Under the pieces are notes generated by a model. That model was not told where the DNA came from. It saw nothing but the letters and a program-made list of their open reading frames with translations, and ran no database searches. Below, piece after piece: positions 32,665 through 41,729 of a DNA stretch of 64,000 nt (its first letter is position 1; each line of letters opens with the position of its first letter). The DNA is from an uncultured Gammaproteobacteria bacterium (GTDB taxonomy: Bacteria; Pseudomonadota; Gammaproteobacteria; Arenicellales; CAJQKF01). The position numbers and the translations under genes were made by a program. The DNA lies in NCBI GenBank assembly GCA_905478855.1, contig CAJQKF010000079.1, positions 21,563-85,562 on the forward strand, given 5' to 3'.

Positions 32665-32701
32665 GGGCGCGAATTGTAGGGAAAAAATATATCTTACGCA
32701 A
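32665..32701 (-). promoter_or_regulatory. Strong sigma-70 promoter of the tRNA-tuf operon
   Basis: Minus strand TTGCGT (32,701-32,696), 17-nt spacer, TACAAT (32,678-32,673), followed by a TCGCGCCCC discriminator. This is the GC-rich discriminator of stringently controlled stable-RNA promoters. The transcript would start near 32,665, about 47 nt before the intron-containing tRNA-Thr. Confidence 0.8.
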
Positions 32702-32775
32702 CAAAAATATCGGTTTTTTTTAGATTATGTCGACTTGCAATCTAACCTGGCGAATTTGACCGATAAATAATCGAC

Positions 32776-33399
32776 TCAAGCAGCACAGGGGAAGGTCAAA
32801 ACACTGGCCATAGCATCTCCCCATGTAGCTTTCCCTAATTCATCTCGTGCATATTGATCGGGCACAGTATCCACTTCTATCCAACGTAAAGGCCCCAAAG
32901 TACGCAACTCAGGGCGGTAATTCACCACAATGTTGTGTTCTTTCAGACGACCAACGAAATTTCGAGCATCACCTGGTTGAGAAAACAGCCCAACCGACAA
33001 GTATTCTGAACCACTGTCTTCAAATTTGTAATGATCGACAGAAATTTCATCAAGTTTCTGCCGTAAGCGATCTAAGGTAGTTGACTCATTCGGAACAGCA
33101 ATTAAAGCTCGATATGTTTTTAATTTTCTAGCGCTCACTGCAGTTTTACTATATGACAGGCCAATTTCTTCTAGTTGACGGGACGCATCAGCAAAAGTTG
33201 ACTGCGTCAGAAATGGCCCGATTCGCATACAGATATTCTGTGAATCCCCTAACGCGTCACGCTCACTCAGCAACATCATAGTTCGAGTATTTATTTCCTC
33301 TTCTCCAAGCTGCAATTGCTGCTGATCTTGAGGATGTCCTGTTGTCCACAAGTACAATGATAGATTTATTAATACTAACGAAAAAAATATCCACTTCAT
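32776..33399 (-). CDS. SPOR-like membrane-anchored protein
   Basis: Uncharacterised 207-residue protein with one N-terminal hydrophobic segment (residues 2-19, WIFFSLVLINLSLYLWTT) and the rest probably periplasmic. Residues 110-175 (KLKTYRALIAVPNESTTL, then SEYLSVGLFSQPGDARNFVG) resemble a SPOR peptidoglycan-binding repeat, seen as the pattern of a strand, YLSVGLF and a helix. It overlaps the coaX stop by 4 nt. In Pseudomonas a comparable small gene lies between coaX and the tRNA-tuf cluster. The SPOR assignment is from pattern only. Confidence 0.65.
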   Translation of the reverse strand: MKWIFFSLVLINLSLYLWTTGHPQDQQQLQLGEEEINTRTMMLLSERDALGDSQNICMRIGPFLTQSTFADASRQLEEIGLSYSKTAVSARKLKTYRALIAVPNESTTLDRLRQKLDEISVDHYKFEDSGSEYLSVGLFSQPGDARNFVGRLKEHNIVVNYRPELRTLGPLRWIEVDTVPDQYARDELGKATWGDAMASVLTFPCAA

Positions 33400-34136
33400 G
33401 CTACGGACCTTTCATATAACTCTAAACCATCAAGCACAAGATTTTCAACGCAAGTACTCTGAAAATCTAGTTGCTCAGAAATCCATTGTGCATCCCCACC
33501 TGTAATCAGCACTCTCGGCTGTTTGTTCATCATCTCGGATGCCCGCTTTACGAAATAGTTAATCGATCCCAGAGTACTCATCGAAACTCCCAAGGATATT
33601 GCCTGTTGAGTTGAGGTGCCAGGAAACTCAGCATCAAAATGCTCAATGCACCCAAGGTGAGGAACTCTATTTTCGAATACACCGGCGAGTATCTGCAAAC
33701 CAGGAATTAACATGCCGCCCGAATATAATCCAGTATTAAGTAGTAAATCACAGCTAATTACCGTGCCAGCATCAACCACCACACAACCTCCTGAACATAT
33801 ATCACTTGCAGCAACCAGGGCTAACCAGCGATCTACGCCTAGAGATTCGGGTATTGTATACCCGTTTACCAATTTTCCCCACGATTTCCCAGTAATTGCA
33901 AATTTCGTAGTCAATCCCCATCGGTTCTGGAAAAGGTCCACTATTTTTTGAGAAATGAGCTTACCTGCGACACACGAAACCCAAATTTTCTCGGGACTTG
34001 CTACGTCAACGCACAACAAATCTAAGTGCGCATCCTCAACCAAGTACTCTTGAACCCCGGATAAGGTCTGCTCTGGTAATACCCAACGCCATTTTATTCG
34101 CGTATTACCGACGTCAAGATAGAGGATTCCGGGCAT
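33396..34136 (-). CDS. coaX: Type III pantothenate kinase
   Basis: Phosphorylates pantothenate, the first step of coenzyme A synthesis. The 246-residue product has the ASKHA phosphate motif DVGNTRIKW at residues 8-16, the pantothenate-binding GVDRWLALVAA from residue 100, and the catalytic aspartate region VVDAGTVISCDLL (Asp122). It overlaps birA by one base and the SPOR-like gene by 4 nt, so the three are co-translated. The birA-coaX pair is common in gammaproteobacteria. Confidence 0.95.
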   Translation of the reverse strand: MPGILYLDVGNTRIKWRWVLPEQTLSGVQEYLVEDAHLDLLCVDVASPEKIWVSCVAGKLISQKIVDLFQNRWGLTTKFAITGKSWGKLVNGYTIPESLGVDRWLALVAASDICSGGCVVVDAGTVISCDLLLNTGLYSGGMLIPGLQILAGVFENRVPHLGCIEHFDAEFPGTSTQQAISLGVSMSTLGSINYFVKRASEMMNKQPRVLITGGDAQWISEQLDFQSTCVENLVLDGLELYERSVA

Positions 34137-35101
34137 TATGCTAAAACCTCGCCCGTTGTAATTTTGTGAATCTGTCCGTGAGAATCGCTCAACAGAAGAC
34201 TTCCATCAGGACTTACACCACTCGCAATACCTTCAAAGACCTTATTGCCGGCTTGAACCTTAACTAGCTTATCTTTAAAAACATGATTCTTATGCCAGTC
34301 ATCGGAAAACCAGGCAAACCCGAACTTTTCAAAATTTATGACAGCATCCTGCAATTCCATCATCAATGAGGCCGCTAGAAAATTACGATTCACGAGAGTT
34401 TCGGTTAAATCACTTAATCCTCCAACCTGTCTTTCTAGCTGAGCATTCAAATCATCTTCAACGGTTACATTAAGGCCAACACCAATAATACAAGTGCAAC
34501 TCCCTCCTATTTCCCCAAACATTTCTATTAATACGCCACCTAACTTTTGTGATCCGTGCATAATATCATTTGGCCATTTTAAACCAGTTTTATTGAAACC
34601 GTGACGAACCAGTACGTTTTGCACAGCGACACCAATCGCTAAACTTAGTCCTGCGCTGGCTATTGCGCCACCAACAAGCTCAAAGCGAAACGACATCAAC
34701 ATACTGCGATATGGAGTATTTAACCATGTTCTTCCCTGCCTACCCTTACCGTGCGTTTGGTGCTCAGCAAAACAGAATTTAGGACTCGTACTATTTCGAG
34801 CGTTCCGTTTAAGGTATTCATTTGTACTATCAACTTCTTCCAAAATTATGAAGCTAGGAAGATTTTCAGAACATTGAGTTTCCAATTCAGACAATATGTC
34901 TTTAGCACAGAGCTTGGAAATCGGTGACACCAGCCGATAACCCCGACCGTGCACACTATGCACTTCTACCCCCGCCAATACCAACGAGGATATACTTTGA
35001 CTAACTGCAGATCGACTTATATTTAAGTGTGTAGCAATTGTTTGCCCCGAAACAAAATCACCAGCCTGCAATAGATCAAGTATTTTTCCTTTAGTCTTCA
35101 T
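34136..35101 (-). CDS. birA: Biotin-protein ligase and biotin repressor
   Basis: Attaches biotin to the acetyl-CoA carboxylase carrier and represses biotin genes. The 321-residue product has an N-terminal winged helix (residues 1-60, TIATHLNISRSAVSQSISSL), the biotin-binding loop GKGRQGRTW at 118-126, KWPNDIMHGSQKLGGVLIE around 180-200, and a C-terminal SH3-like cap. The DNA-binding domain is present, so it should be the bifunctional type. Overlaps rarA by 4 nt. Confidence 0.96.
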   Translation of the reverse strand: MKTKGKILDLLQAGDFVSGQTIATHLNISRSAVSQSISSLVLAGVEVHSVHGRGYRLVSPISKLCAKDILSELETQCSENLPSFIILEEVDSTNEYLKRNARNSTSPKFCFAEHQTHGKGRQGRTWLNTPYRSMLMSFRFELVGGAIASAGLSLAIGVAVQNVLVRHGFNKTGLKWPNDIMHGSQKLGGVLIEMFGEIGGSCTCIIGVGLNVTVEDDLNAQLERQVGGLSDLTETLVNRNFLAASLMMELQDAVINFEKFGFAWFSDDWHKNHVFKDKLVKVQAGNKVFEGIASGVSPDGSLLLSDSHGQIHKITTGEVLA

Positions 35102-36393
35102 GATCCATCTCTCCGTCTACCCAAAAGGTCCATTGCTTCAAGTTGTCGTATTTTATCGGCAATTTTCTTTTCTAGTCCACGATCAACAGGTTTATAGTAT
35201 TTTTTAGCTGGCATTTTTCCCGGAAAGTATTTTTCTCCGGCCGCATAACCACCCTCTTCGTCATGGGCATATCGATATTCTGCTCCGTGGCCTTCTTGTT
35301 TAGCTAGTTTCGTCGGTGCATTCCGAAGATGATTGGGAACCTCCGCACTCCCATAACGCTTTACGTCTTCACGGGCTTGATTAAATGCGCGATATACTGC
35401 GTTGCTCTTGGCAGATATTGCCAAGTAACAGGTAGCCTGAGCCAATGCCAAATCACCTTCCGGGGATCCCAAGCGATTATATGCTTCAGCCGCATTAAGG
35501 CTAATCTCTAGAGCACGGGGGTCCGCATTTCCAATATCCTCACTCGCTATACGTATAAGCCTACGAGAAATGTAATCAGCTGGTGTGCCACCATCTAATA
35601 GACGAGCCAGCCAATATAAGGCGGCATTGGCATCAGATCCGCGAATCGACTTATGAAAGGCTGAAATCAGGTCATAGAATTGATCTCCGTTTTTATCAAA
35701 ACGTCGCACACTTGTTCCCGCAGACGATTTCAGGTCTTTTATAGAAATCAACCGCTCGCTATTGTCTAATGAATTTACAACAACACCGTCTAATAAATTC
35801 AGCAGTCTTCTTCCGTCGCCGTCCGCAACATCGATTAACCACTGCCGAGCATTATCCTCGAGAGAAATATTTAGTCCTGAATCATTAATAATGTAATTTA
35901 GCGCTCGATTAAGTATTTTCTCAAGGTCCGAGTCTTCGAGCCCCCGCAATACGTGAACATGAACGCGAGATAAAAGCGCGTTATTAAGTGAAAATGAAGG
36001 GTTTTCTGTTGTTGCACCCACCAAAATTAGTAAGCCCGATTCAATGTGAGGTAAAAACGCGTCTTGTTGTGATTTATTAAACCGATGAACTTCATCAACA
36101 AATAATAGAGTCGTTCCTCCTCGCGCAGTGGCTCTTTGCACAACTTTTCGCACGTCGCCGATACCATCTACTACCGCGGATAGAGTTTCAAATGCAAATC
36201 CGGTACACGCGGATATCAATCTCGCTAATGTAGTTTTTCCGGTACCAGGTGGGCCATACAAAATCATTGACGAACAACCATTACCCAAAGAAGCAGGTGA
36301 CAACGGTTTTCCGTCACCCAGCAGATGCCCCTGACCGATAAACTCTTCAAAAGAACCCGGTCTTAGTTGCTCAGCTAAAGGTCTTCGAGTCAC
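35098..36393 (-). CDS. rarA: Replication-associated recombination ATPase RarA
   Basis: AAA+ ATPase acting at stalled replication forks, also called MgsA. The 431-residue product has the N-terminal LAEQLRPGSFEEFIGQGHLL opening, Walker A GPPGTGKT at residues 47-54, Walker B LLFVDEVH with Asp100-Glu101, sensor sequence GATTENPSFSLNNALLSR and the C-terminal tetramerisation domain (GEKYFPGKMPAKKYYKPVD). E. coli RarA has 447 residues. It overlaps birA by 4 nt. Confidence 0.97.
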   Translation of the reverse strand: MTRRPLAEQLRPGSFEEFIGQGHLLGDGKPLSPASLGNGCSSMILYGPPGTGKTTLARLISACTGFAFETLSAVVDGIGDVRKVVQRATARGGTTLLFVDEVHRFNKSQQDAFLPHIESGLLILVGATTENPSFSLNNALLSRVHVHVLRGLEDSDLEKILNRALNYIINDSGLNISLEDNARQWLIDVADGDGRRLLNLLDGVVVNSLDNSERLISIKDLKSSAGTSVRRFDKNGDQFYDLISAFHKSIRGSDANAALYWLARLLDGGTPADYISRRLIRIASEDIGNADPRALEISLNAAEAYNRLGSPEGDLALAQATCYLAISAKSNAVYRAFNQAREDVKRYGSAEVPNHLRNAPTKLAKQEGHGAEYRYAHDEEGGYAAGEKYFPGKMPAKKYYKPVDRGLEKKIADKIRQLEAMDLLGRRRDGS

Positions 36394-36406
36394 TTTCTTA
36401 TGCCTC

Positions 36407-36985
36407 CTAACTCTGTTGAACCAATCGAAAGGTTAAATTAATTCGGGATTTCGCAGATTTTACTCGCGGCACACAATGCTTCCAATCTGCCTGACAAGGT
36501 GGGTGCATTACTAATAACGAACCGTTATCTAATATTAATTCCATACGCTGACTCTTATCTTTTTTATTTTGCATTCGAAATTTTCTTGACGAACCAACGC
36601 TTAAAGAAGCAACAACAGGGTTTGGACCAAGACACGATTCATCATCAGAATGCCAACCCATTGCATCCTCACCATTTCGATACAAATTCAGCAAAACGGA
36701 ATTAAAGCTAACTCCGCAGTAGTCCGACACTTTTTGTCGCACGGACTCTAAAGTTGTTGTCCAGACTGAAGGAAGGTTTAGCGCTCCAGAGTAGCGATAT
36801 GAGACACCTTGATCAGCGTAAAAGGCGGTTAATCGAGGTGAGTAAACTGTTCGACCAAAAATAATTAGCTCGGGAGTAATCCAAGGGGCCTCGGACTCTA
36901 TCGCTGACAGCAAATGATCAACATAAGGACTAGATATAAAATTAGGCACATACGTCAGCATGTTGTTTAAATAGGATTGATGCAT
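36407..36985 (-). CDS. AlkB-type 2-oxoglutarate/Fe(II) dioxygenase
   Basis: Probable oxidative demethylase of alkylated nucleic-acid bases. The 192-residue product has the iron ligands His112 and Asp114 in GWHSDDESCLG and His170 in QADWKHCVPRV, and the 2-oxoglutarate-binding arginines Arg181 and Arg187 in RINLTFR. The fingerprint NLYRNGEDAMGWHSDDE is that of the AlkB2/AlkB3 branch rather than classical E. coli AlkB. It follows a DMT exporter by 4 nt and precedes rarA by 13 nt, giving a small repair-oriented minus-strand run. Confidence 0.9.
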   Translation of the reverse strand: MHQSYLNNMLTYVPNFISSPYVDHLLSAIESEAPWITPELIIFGRTVYSPRLTAFYADQGVSYRYSGALNLPSVWTTTLESVRQKVSDYCGVSFNSVLLNLYRNGEDAMGWHSDDESCLGPNPVVASLSVGSSRKFRMQNKKDKSQRMELILDNGSLLVMHPPCQADWKHCVPRVKSAKSRINLTFRLVQQS

Positions 36986-36989
36986 AACC

Positions 36990-37907
36990 CTATTTTTGTT
37001 CGATTCTAGGCATGGAGTTCGATTTAATAACTAACCATACGCCAATGGCGCACAAAAACATGCCTGAAAAAGCTAATACGGATAGCCCCTCATCGAACAT
37101 CAACCATGCTTCAAGTGCCGCAAAGGGCGGCACCAGATAGAACAAACTAGCAACTTTTGATGCAGCGCCATATCGAATTAGCCACATTAACAGAGTTACG
37201 GCACCTAAGGATAAGACCAAACATAGCCACACCAGTGCTAAGACAAACTCGCTGGACCATTCCACTACTTGCTCTTCATAGAGAAATGACAATGCCCCCA
37301 TAAATATCGCAGCCGCCAAGAATTGAATCATCGATCCCGAGCGAAGATCTATCTCCGTGCAAAACTTCTTCTGATAGACAGTACCGATACTTATTCCTAC
37401 AAGTGAGGCTAGGCAAAAAGCGAGCGCAACTAAATCATTATTAGAGAATGTAAATTTTTCAGCAATAATTAACGATATACCTAGTAATCCTAAAGAAAAC
37501 CCAAACCATTGTTTTCTCGTTAATTTCTCTCCAAGAAATGGACCTACAATAAACGCTGTCAGTAGCGGCTGCAGTCCGACAACCATTGCCGAAACCCCCG
37601 CATTTACTCCTAGCCAAATGGCAGTAAATACACCACCAAGATAGATACCATGCACCAAACAACCTACGACAAAAAGGTGCAACCATTGTTCGGGACGAGT
37701 AGGTAGCGGTACTCTAAACCACAGCACGAGCAATCCAAACAATACGGTTGCAATTGCAAAGCGAATAGCCAAGAAAGTTGCTGGCTCAGCAAAAGCGAGA
37801 CCTGTCTTTGCGCTAACAAAACCGGTGCTCCAAAGCAGCACAAACAACAATGGCGCCCACGTAGCCAGGCTCTTGGGGATTCTCACATAGGGCATATTAC
37901 ATACCAA
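36990..37907 (-). CDS. DMT-superfamily (EamA) transporter
   Basis: Inner-membrane protein of about ten hydrophobic segments, 305 residues, made of two EamA repeats. The first repeat starts LLFVLLWSTGFVSAKTGLAF and contains ATFLAIRFAIATVLFGLLVL; the second has GYGAASKVASLFYLVPPFAA-like end sequence (YGAASKVASLFYLVPPFAAL). Substrate is unknown; family members export amino acids or other metabolites. An ATG 12 nt inside the frame is an equally possible start. Followed 4 nt later by the AlkB-like gene. Confidence 0.85.
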   Translation of the reverse strand: MVCNMPYVRIPKSLATWAPLLFVLLWSTGFVSAKTGLAFAEPATFLAIRFAIATVLFGLLVLWFRVPLPTRPEQWLHLFVVGCLVHGIYLGGVFTAIWLGVNAGVSAMVVGLQPLLTAFIVGPFLGEKLTRKQWFGFSLGLLGISLIIAEKFTFSNNDLVALAFCLASLVGISIGTVYQKKFCTEIDLRSGSMIQFLAAAIFMGALSFLYEEQVVEWSSEFVLALVWLCLVLSLGAVTLLMWLIRYGAASKVASLFYLVPPFAALEAWLMFDEGLSVLAFSGMFLCAIGVWLVIKSNSMPRIEQK

Positions 37908-37965
37908 AACTTGTATACAACAAGCTTGCTGGTTCTAAACTCTTTGATCAAAATAAAACTCAAGA

Positions 37966-38904
37966 TCAATAACCTAAAGATCGGTTGGCAATAGGGCCTG
38001 GAGTGTCGCCACACTTCCAAACCTGTAAGTTTTTATTAATTACCTGAGCGGCTGTCTCAGGATTAGTAACACTGGCTATGTGGGGGCTCACACGCACTTT
38101 GGGGTGCGTCCAAAACCTATGATCACGTGGTAGAGGTTCTTCTCTAAAGACATCCAATACACAATAAGCTAAGTGTCCACTATCCAGCAGATCCAACATA
38201 TCCTGCTCAACAAGCTGCTCACCCCGCCCAACATTTACAAAAACAGCATTTTGGGGTAGTTTTGTTAGTAAATCATGACAAACAATGTCCAACGTATTTT
38301 CCGTATTCGGCAACAGATTTATTAATACATCTGTTGCCATTAAGAATTCATTCAATTGCAATGGACCATAAAAGTACTGATCATCAACAATATCTTTTCT
38401 GCTACGACCCCAGCCTCTAACATTAAAACCTAAGTTACTCAATGCCGCTGCACAGGCTTGTCCGAGCACACCAAATCCGAGAAAACCTACGGTAATATCA
38501 CCTCGGTAGCGCGGATATTTTCGTTGAGAGTGATTCCAGTCAGGATTGTTGTACTGATCCGTTCTAAGTAAAGCATTCATGACTTGACATACAACATAGT
38601 CAACCATGCCCGTAGTTAGAGAAGGATCAACCATACGAATAATCGGCACAGATACCGGAATTATTGAGTCCTCTAATAGTCGATCAACACCAGCCCACAG
38701 AGATTGGATGATCTCTAGATTAGGATAATTAGCCAACTCTCCCCCTTTATAGCGTCCAACGAGAGCACAATTTATCGTACTGGGATCGACACTGTCCGGG
38801 GTCGCCACACTGAAGTCTACACGGGCATTATTCAGAGCCGAAAGCCAACGTGACTCATCGCCCGCATTTATAAGAACAGCATTTATCTTCTTCATTTTAA
38901 TCAT
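37966..38904 (-). CDS. GhrA-like D-2-hydroxyacid dehydrogenase (glyoxylate/hydroxypyruvate reductase)
   Basis: NAD(P)H-dependent reductase of the D-isomer 2-hydroxyacid family, 312 residues like E. coli GhrA. The nucleotide-binding glycines are in VGFLGFGVLGQA (about residues 139-150). Catalytic residues appear as Arg228 in VGRGEQL, Glu256 in DVFREEP and His275 in SPHIAS. The RPxxH-like segment HRFWTHPKVRVSPHIA is typical of the GhrA branch. Likely reduces glyoxylate or hydroxypyruvate; a link to the downstream amine-catabolic island is possible but unproven. Stands alone with a long upstream spacer. Confidence 0.88.
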   Translation of the reverse strand: MIKMKKINAVLINAGDESRWLSALNNARVDFSVATPDSVDPSTINCALVGRYKGGELANYPNLEIIQSLWAGVDRLLEDSIIPVSVPIIRMVDPSLTTGMVDYVVCQVMNALLRTDQYNNPDWNHSQRKYPRYRGDITVGFLGFGVLGQACAAALSNLGFNVRGWGRSRKDIVDDQYFYGPLQLNEFLMATDVLINLLPNTENTLDIVCHDLLTKLPQNAVFVNVGRGEQLVEQDMLDLLDSGHLAYCVLDVFREEPLPRDHRFWTHPKVRVSPHIASVTNPETAAQVINKNLQVWKCGDTPGPIANRSLGY

Positions 38905-39412
38905 AGATTTGTCCTACCAAACGGTAATGGCTTAACTTCGGCTACACATTTCCCGAAATCCGGTTGCACTCCTAATACGTACAACATACGTACAACATTA
39001 CGGAATTAGCTCTAAGCCGCAGAAAAAGTTCGCTGCTACTTTCACGCGGCAACTATACTGCAAAATCTGTTACTCCATAAGTATACTGGCTAATACTTCC
39101 CAACCTTAAAACTTACGGTAAGATCGTCTTAGCTATTGATTAGAGCCTCGTAAAACTTAGAATTTAACTTATTATTAATCATACATTTAGAAAAAATTCC
39201 TCGCCTCATCACTCACATCACTATCCTACACACACAAAACATGTGATAATTCGACGCCCGAAAAAATACATATAGGGTGCAAATCGGGCGACAGAACATC
39301 TTGCTAACACAACAAGTTAATAAAGACGTAACACTAGGCATGGGTCCCGAGAGCGACCTCAGCTTGAAGCAACTCCGTTTACCAGTCGAACATTTTAGTA
39401 CAGTTATAAGTG
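38905..39412. other. 508-nt intergenic region between divergent genes
   Basis: No convincing gene on either strand. It must hold the promoters of the minus-strand dehydrogenase and the plus-strand peptidase. The only structure noted is an 11-bp direct tandem repeat ATACGTACAAC at 38,975-38,996. I did not find a clear sigma-70 promoter or terminator. Confidence 0.5.
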
Positions 39413-41689
39413 ATGAGTAACGACGATAATACAACCAGTGACCAAAATGATAGCTACCACGATAAGCCTCATTTAAGTCTAACTAATCCGGGCAAATCAA
39501 ATAACTTGGAACCACGGGATATAGCTAAGGCGAACACCGGGAACTGGCTGAAGGTCAACCTAGAACAGGAAGCAAAAAGATTCGGCTTTGACACTGACCG
39601 CATCCTAGGGAAATCCCGTTGGTTACCAAAATGGGCTTTCACTTACCCACCTATCAAACCTACTGACTCCGAGCGCGGCTATCTAACCCGTGTGACAATC
39701 CGTGTTTTGCTAATCCGCAGTTTAATACTTTTATTTATAGTCGGCATTACGATTTCGAGTTTTGCTATTTGGTTTAGCGTCAACGAGTTGGTAATAAAGC
39801 CTAATGAAAAAAGTGAGCATTTGTCCTACTTAAACGATCGATTCGAAAATATAGTAGCGGATACTCAATTGGAAATTAATCCAATAAACCCCGAAGTACC
39901 TGAGTGGCTATGGTCACGATTCTCTCCGTCGTGGTACATCGAAGATGCCATCTACTCATCTAACCTCGATCTTTCGGATCATGATATTGAACTACTATCG
40001 TATTTACGAGAAAAGAAAGCCATCGTAGAGAGAGAAATTGAACCAGCATACTCAAACGATAAGATTCAAAATCGATTACGTGACCCAAGCATAATCTACT
40101 TTGGTAGTGAATATGACCGGGCCTATCGCCGTTATGTAAACATGGTACTAACCATCATACAGCTAAATTATGACGATTCCGGACTAGGGCAACTCGATAG
40201 AGTTTATTCAGAAAAAAGACGAAGCGAGCTTCTTAAGACAATCACAACTCCCAAACCTCCTGAGCCAAATGCGCATTACGACCACAGAGTGGATAGTTTG
40301 TTATCTGTTCTACAAACAAAGCAACAGCTTTATGGAGGAGATAATGCACTTATAGAAAAGAAACCAAGTGAAACTCAGGCCATGACAAAGCTACTTGGTG
40401 ATCTGGCTGCAGCAGTTCCAGTCGATGAGTTTACGAAACTCACGGCAAACGGACTCGGTCCATTACTGCGCAAACTTCCGTACGGTTGGGGATCAACAAA
40501 TCTAACCCGCAGTTTTTATGCGGAAAAGCGTAATAGATATATTAACTGGAACATCCTAGAACTGCGTTTATTAATGTTGGATCTAATATATGGTGCGGCT
40601 GAACTACCACAAGAGCTCCCACTCGTTCATCTTTACCTGTACCACCTTGGTGGCCTTCCATACCACACTTTATTTACAGAGGTTTCATCCAAGCAGCTTT
40701 TAGCTGATGCGGTTGATTGGGTCAACACGGATAGGCAAGGTGATAGTCCAGAAACGACTCGCGAACAGCGATTTATCAATGAACTTTCCGATCATCCGAA
40801 TTTAAAAGTTGACGATGATAGTCAAGCCAACAAACGTATAGCTCTCGCGTTAATTCTAAAAGCCGCAACATTTTTAGATAGCTATTCACTTATAGAATCT
40901 ATGGATACGGAACTAGAAGCAAGACCCTATCTAGGCACACTTGGTTCGCCTGTAGTTGATTTTAAGCCTAGCGATATTCGACCATGGGGTCTATTCAACG
41001 CCCGTAGAAATGGATATGCACATGAAGGGCTCGATGTCGGTGGTAATCTTGGAGACCCCGCGCTCGCGGTCATGGATGGCACTATTGTCCGCGGCGGATA
41101 TCAACATCGGGGCGCCGGCAACTACTTAGTTCTTAAGCAAGGAAACATGGAAGTAACGTACATGCATCTTTTACGCGAACCTAGCCGGTCTAATTATGAA
41201 CGACTACTAAGCCGTGAAGAAATTGCTTCGACCGGAAGTGACCGGACAAAGGGCTATGAACTAGCCCTAAAGAAATACGCATCGATAATTCTTGGTAAAA
41301 ACCTCACCGACATAACTGCTGATGATATCAAGGAATCTAACTTACGCGCGGAATCAACATTTGATCGATTGCTTACCGCAATACGTAAGGGAAGCAACCC
41401 CAAAGTTCGAAAAGGGGACCTAATCGCAAATATAGGCATGAGTGGAAACGTAACGCTGAATAGCACGCGTTCTGAAATGATTTATCCACACATTCATCTT
41501 GAGATTAATGATGGCAAAATAGATCCGTTAAAAGTCATTGAAACGATTGGGTCACGATGGTTTGAAATTAAGGACCATCACTTAAATCATCCTTTTTATC
41601 GAGATTGGCTGCAAAGACCACATAATTGGAGCTGGTACAGTAAATTCTATCCTAATGGTGCCGTCGTAAATGATCCAAACCGGGGTTAG
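39413..41689 (+). CDS. Large membrane-anchored M23-family peptidase
   Basis: Probable cell-wall endopeptidase or LytM regulator of about 758 residues. A cytoplasmic N-terminal region of about 95 residues precedes one transmembrane segment (about 99-121, VLLIRSLILLFIVGITISSF), so the rest is periplasmic. A long middle part of about 400 residues matches nothing I recognise. The C-terminal LytM domain has the zinc ligands His537 and Asp541 in HEGLDVGG and His693-x-His695 in HIHLEI, so it should be active. About 60 residues are inserted between the two halves of the domain. The ATG at 39,413 is preferred over a GTG directly before it. Confidence 0.85.
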   Translation: MSNDDNTTSDQNDSYHDKPHLSLTNPGKSNNLEPRDIAKANTGNWLKVNLEQEAKRFGFDTDRILGKSRWLPKWAFTYPPIKPTDSERGYLTRVTIRVLLIRSLILLFIVGITISSFAIWFSVNELVIKPNEKSEHLSYLNDRFENIVADTQLEINPINPEVPEWLWSRFSPSWYIEDAIYSSNLDLSDHDIELLSYLREKKAIVEREIEPAYSNDKIQNRLRDPSIIYFGSEYDRAYRRYVNMVLTIIQLNYDDSGLGQLDRVYSEKRRSELLKTITTPKPPEPNAHYDHRVDSLLSVLQTKQQLYGGDNALIEKKPSETQAMTKLLGDLAAAVPVDEFTKLTANGLGPLLRKLPYGWGSTNLTRSFYAEKRNRYINWNILELRLLMLDLIYGAAELPQELPLVHLYLYHLGGLPYHTLFTEVSSKQLLADAVDWVNTDRQGDSPETTREQRFINELSDHPNLKVDDDSQANKRIALALILKAATFLDSYSLIESMDTELEARPYLGTLGSPVVDFKPSDIRPWGLFNARRNGYAHEGLDVGGNLGDPALAVMDGTIVRGGYQHRGAGNYLVLKQGNMEVTYMHLLREPSRSNYERLLSREEIASTGSDRTKGYELALKKYASIILGKNLTDITADDIKESNLRAESTFDRLLTAIRKGSNPKVRKGDLIANIGMSGNVTLNSTRSEMIYPHIHLEINDGKIDPLKVIETIGSRWFEIKDHHLNHPFYRDWLQRPHNWSWYSKFYPNGAVVNDPNRG

Positions 41690-41729
41690 TACAATTTACC
41701 CTTAAGGTGGACCACGTACTTTAATCTGT

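Noticed and set aside
32720..32745. Terminator for the SPOR-like gene before the tRNA operon
   Set aside because: The repeat TTAGATT/AATCTAA has a 12-nt loop and is followed by A residues on the minus strand, not T residues.
38975..38996. Attachment site or iteron-like repeat (two copies of ATACGTACAAC)
   Set aside because: Only two copies, no integrase, and no matching copy noticed elsewhere in the window.
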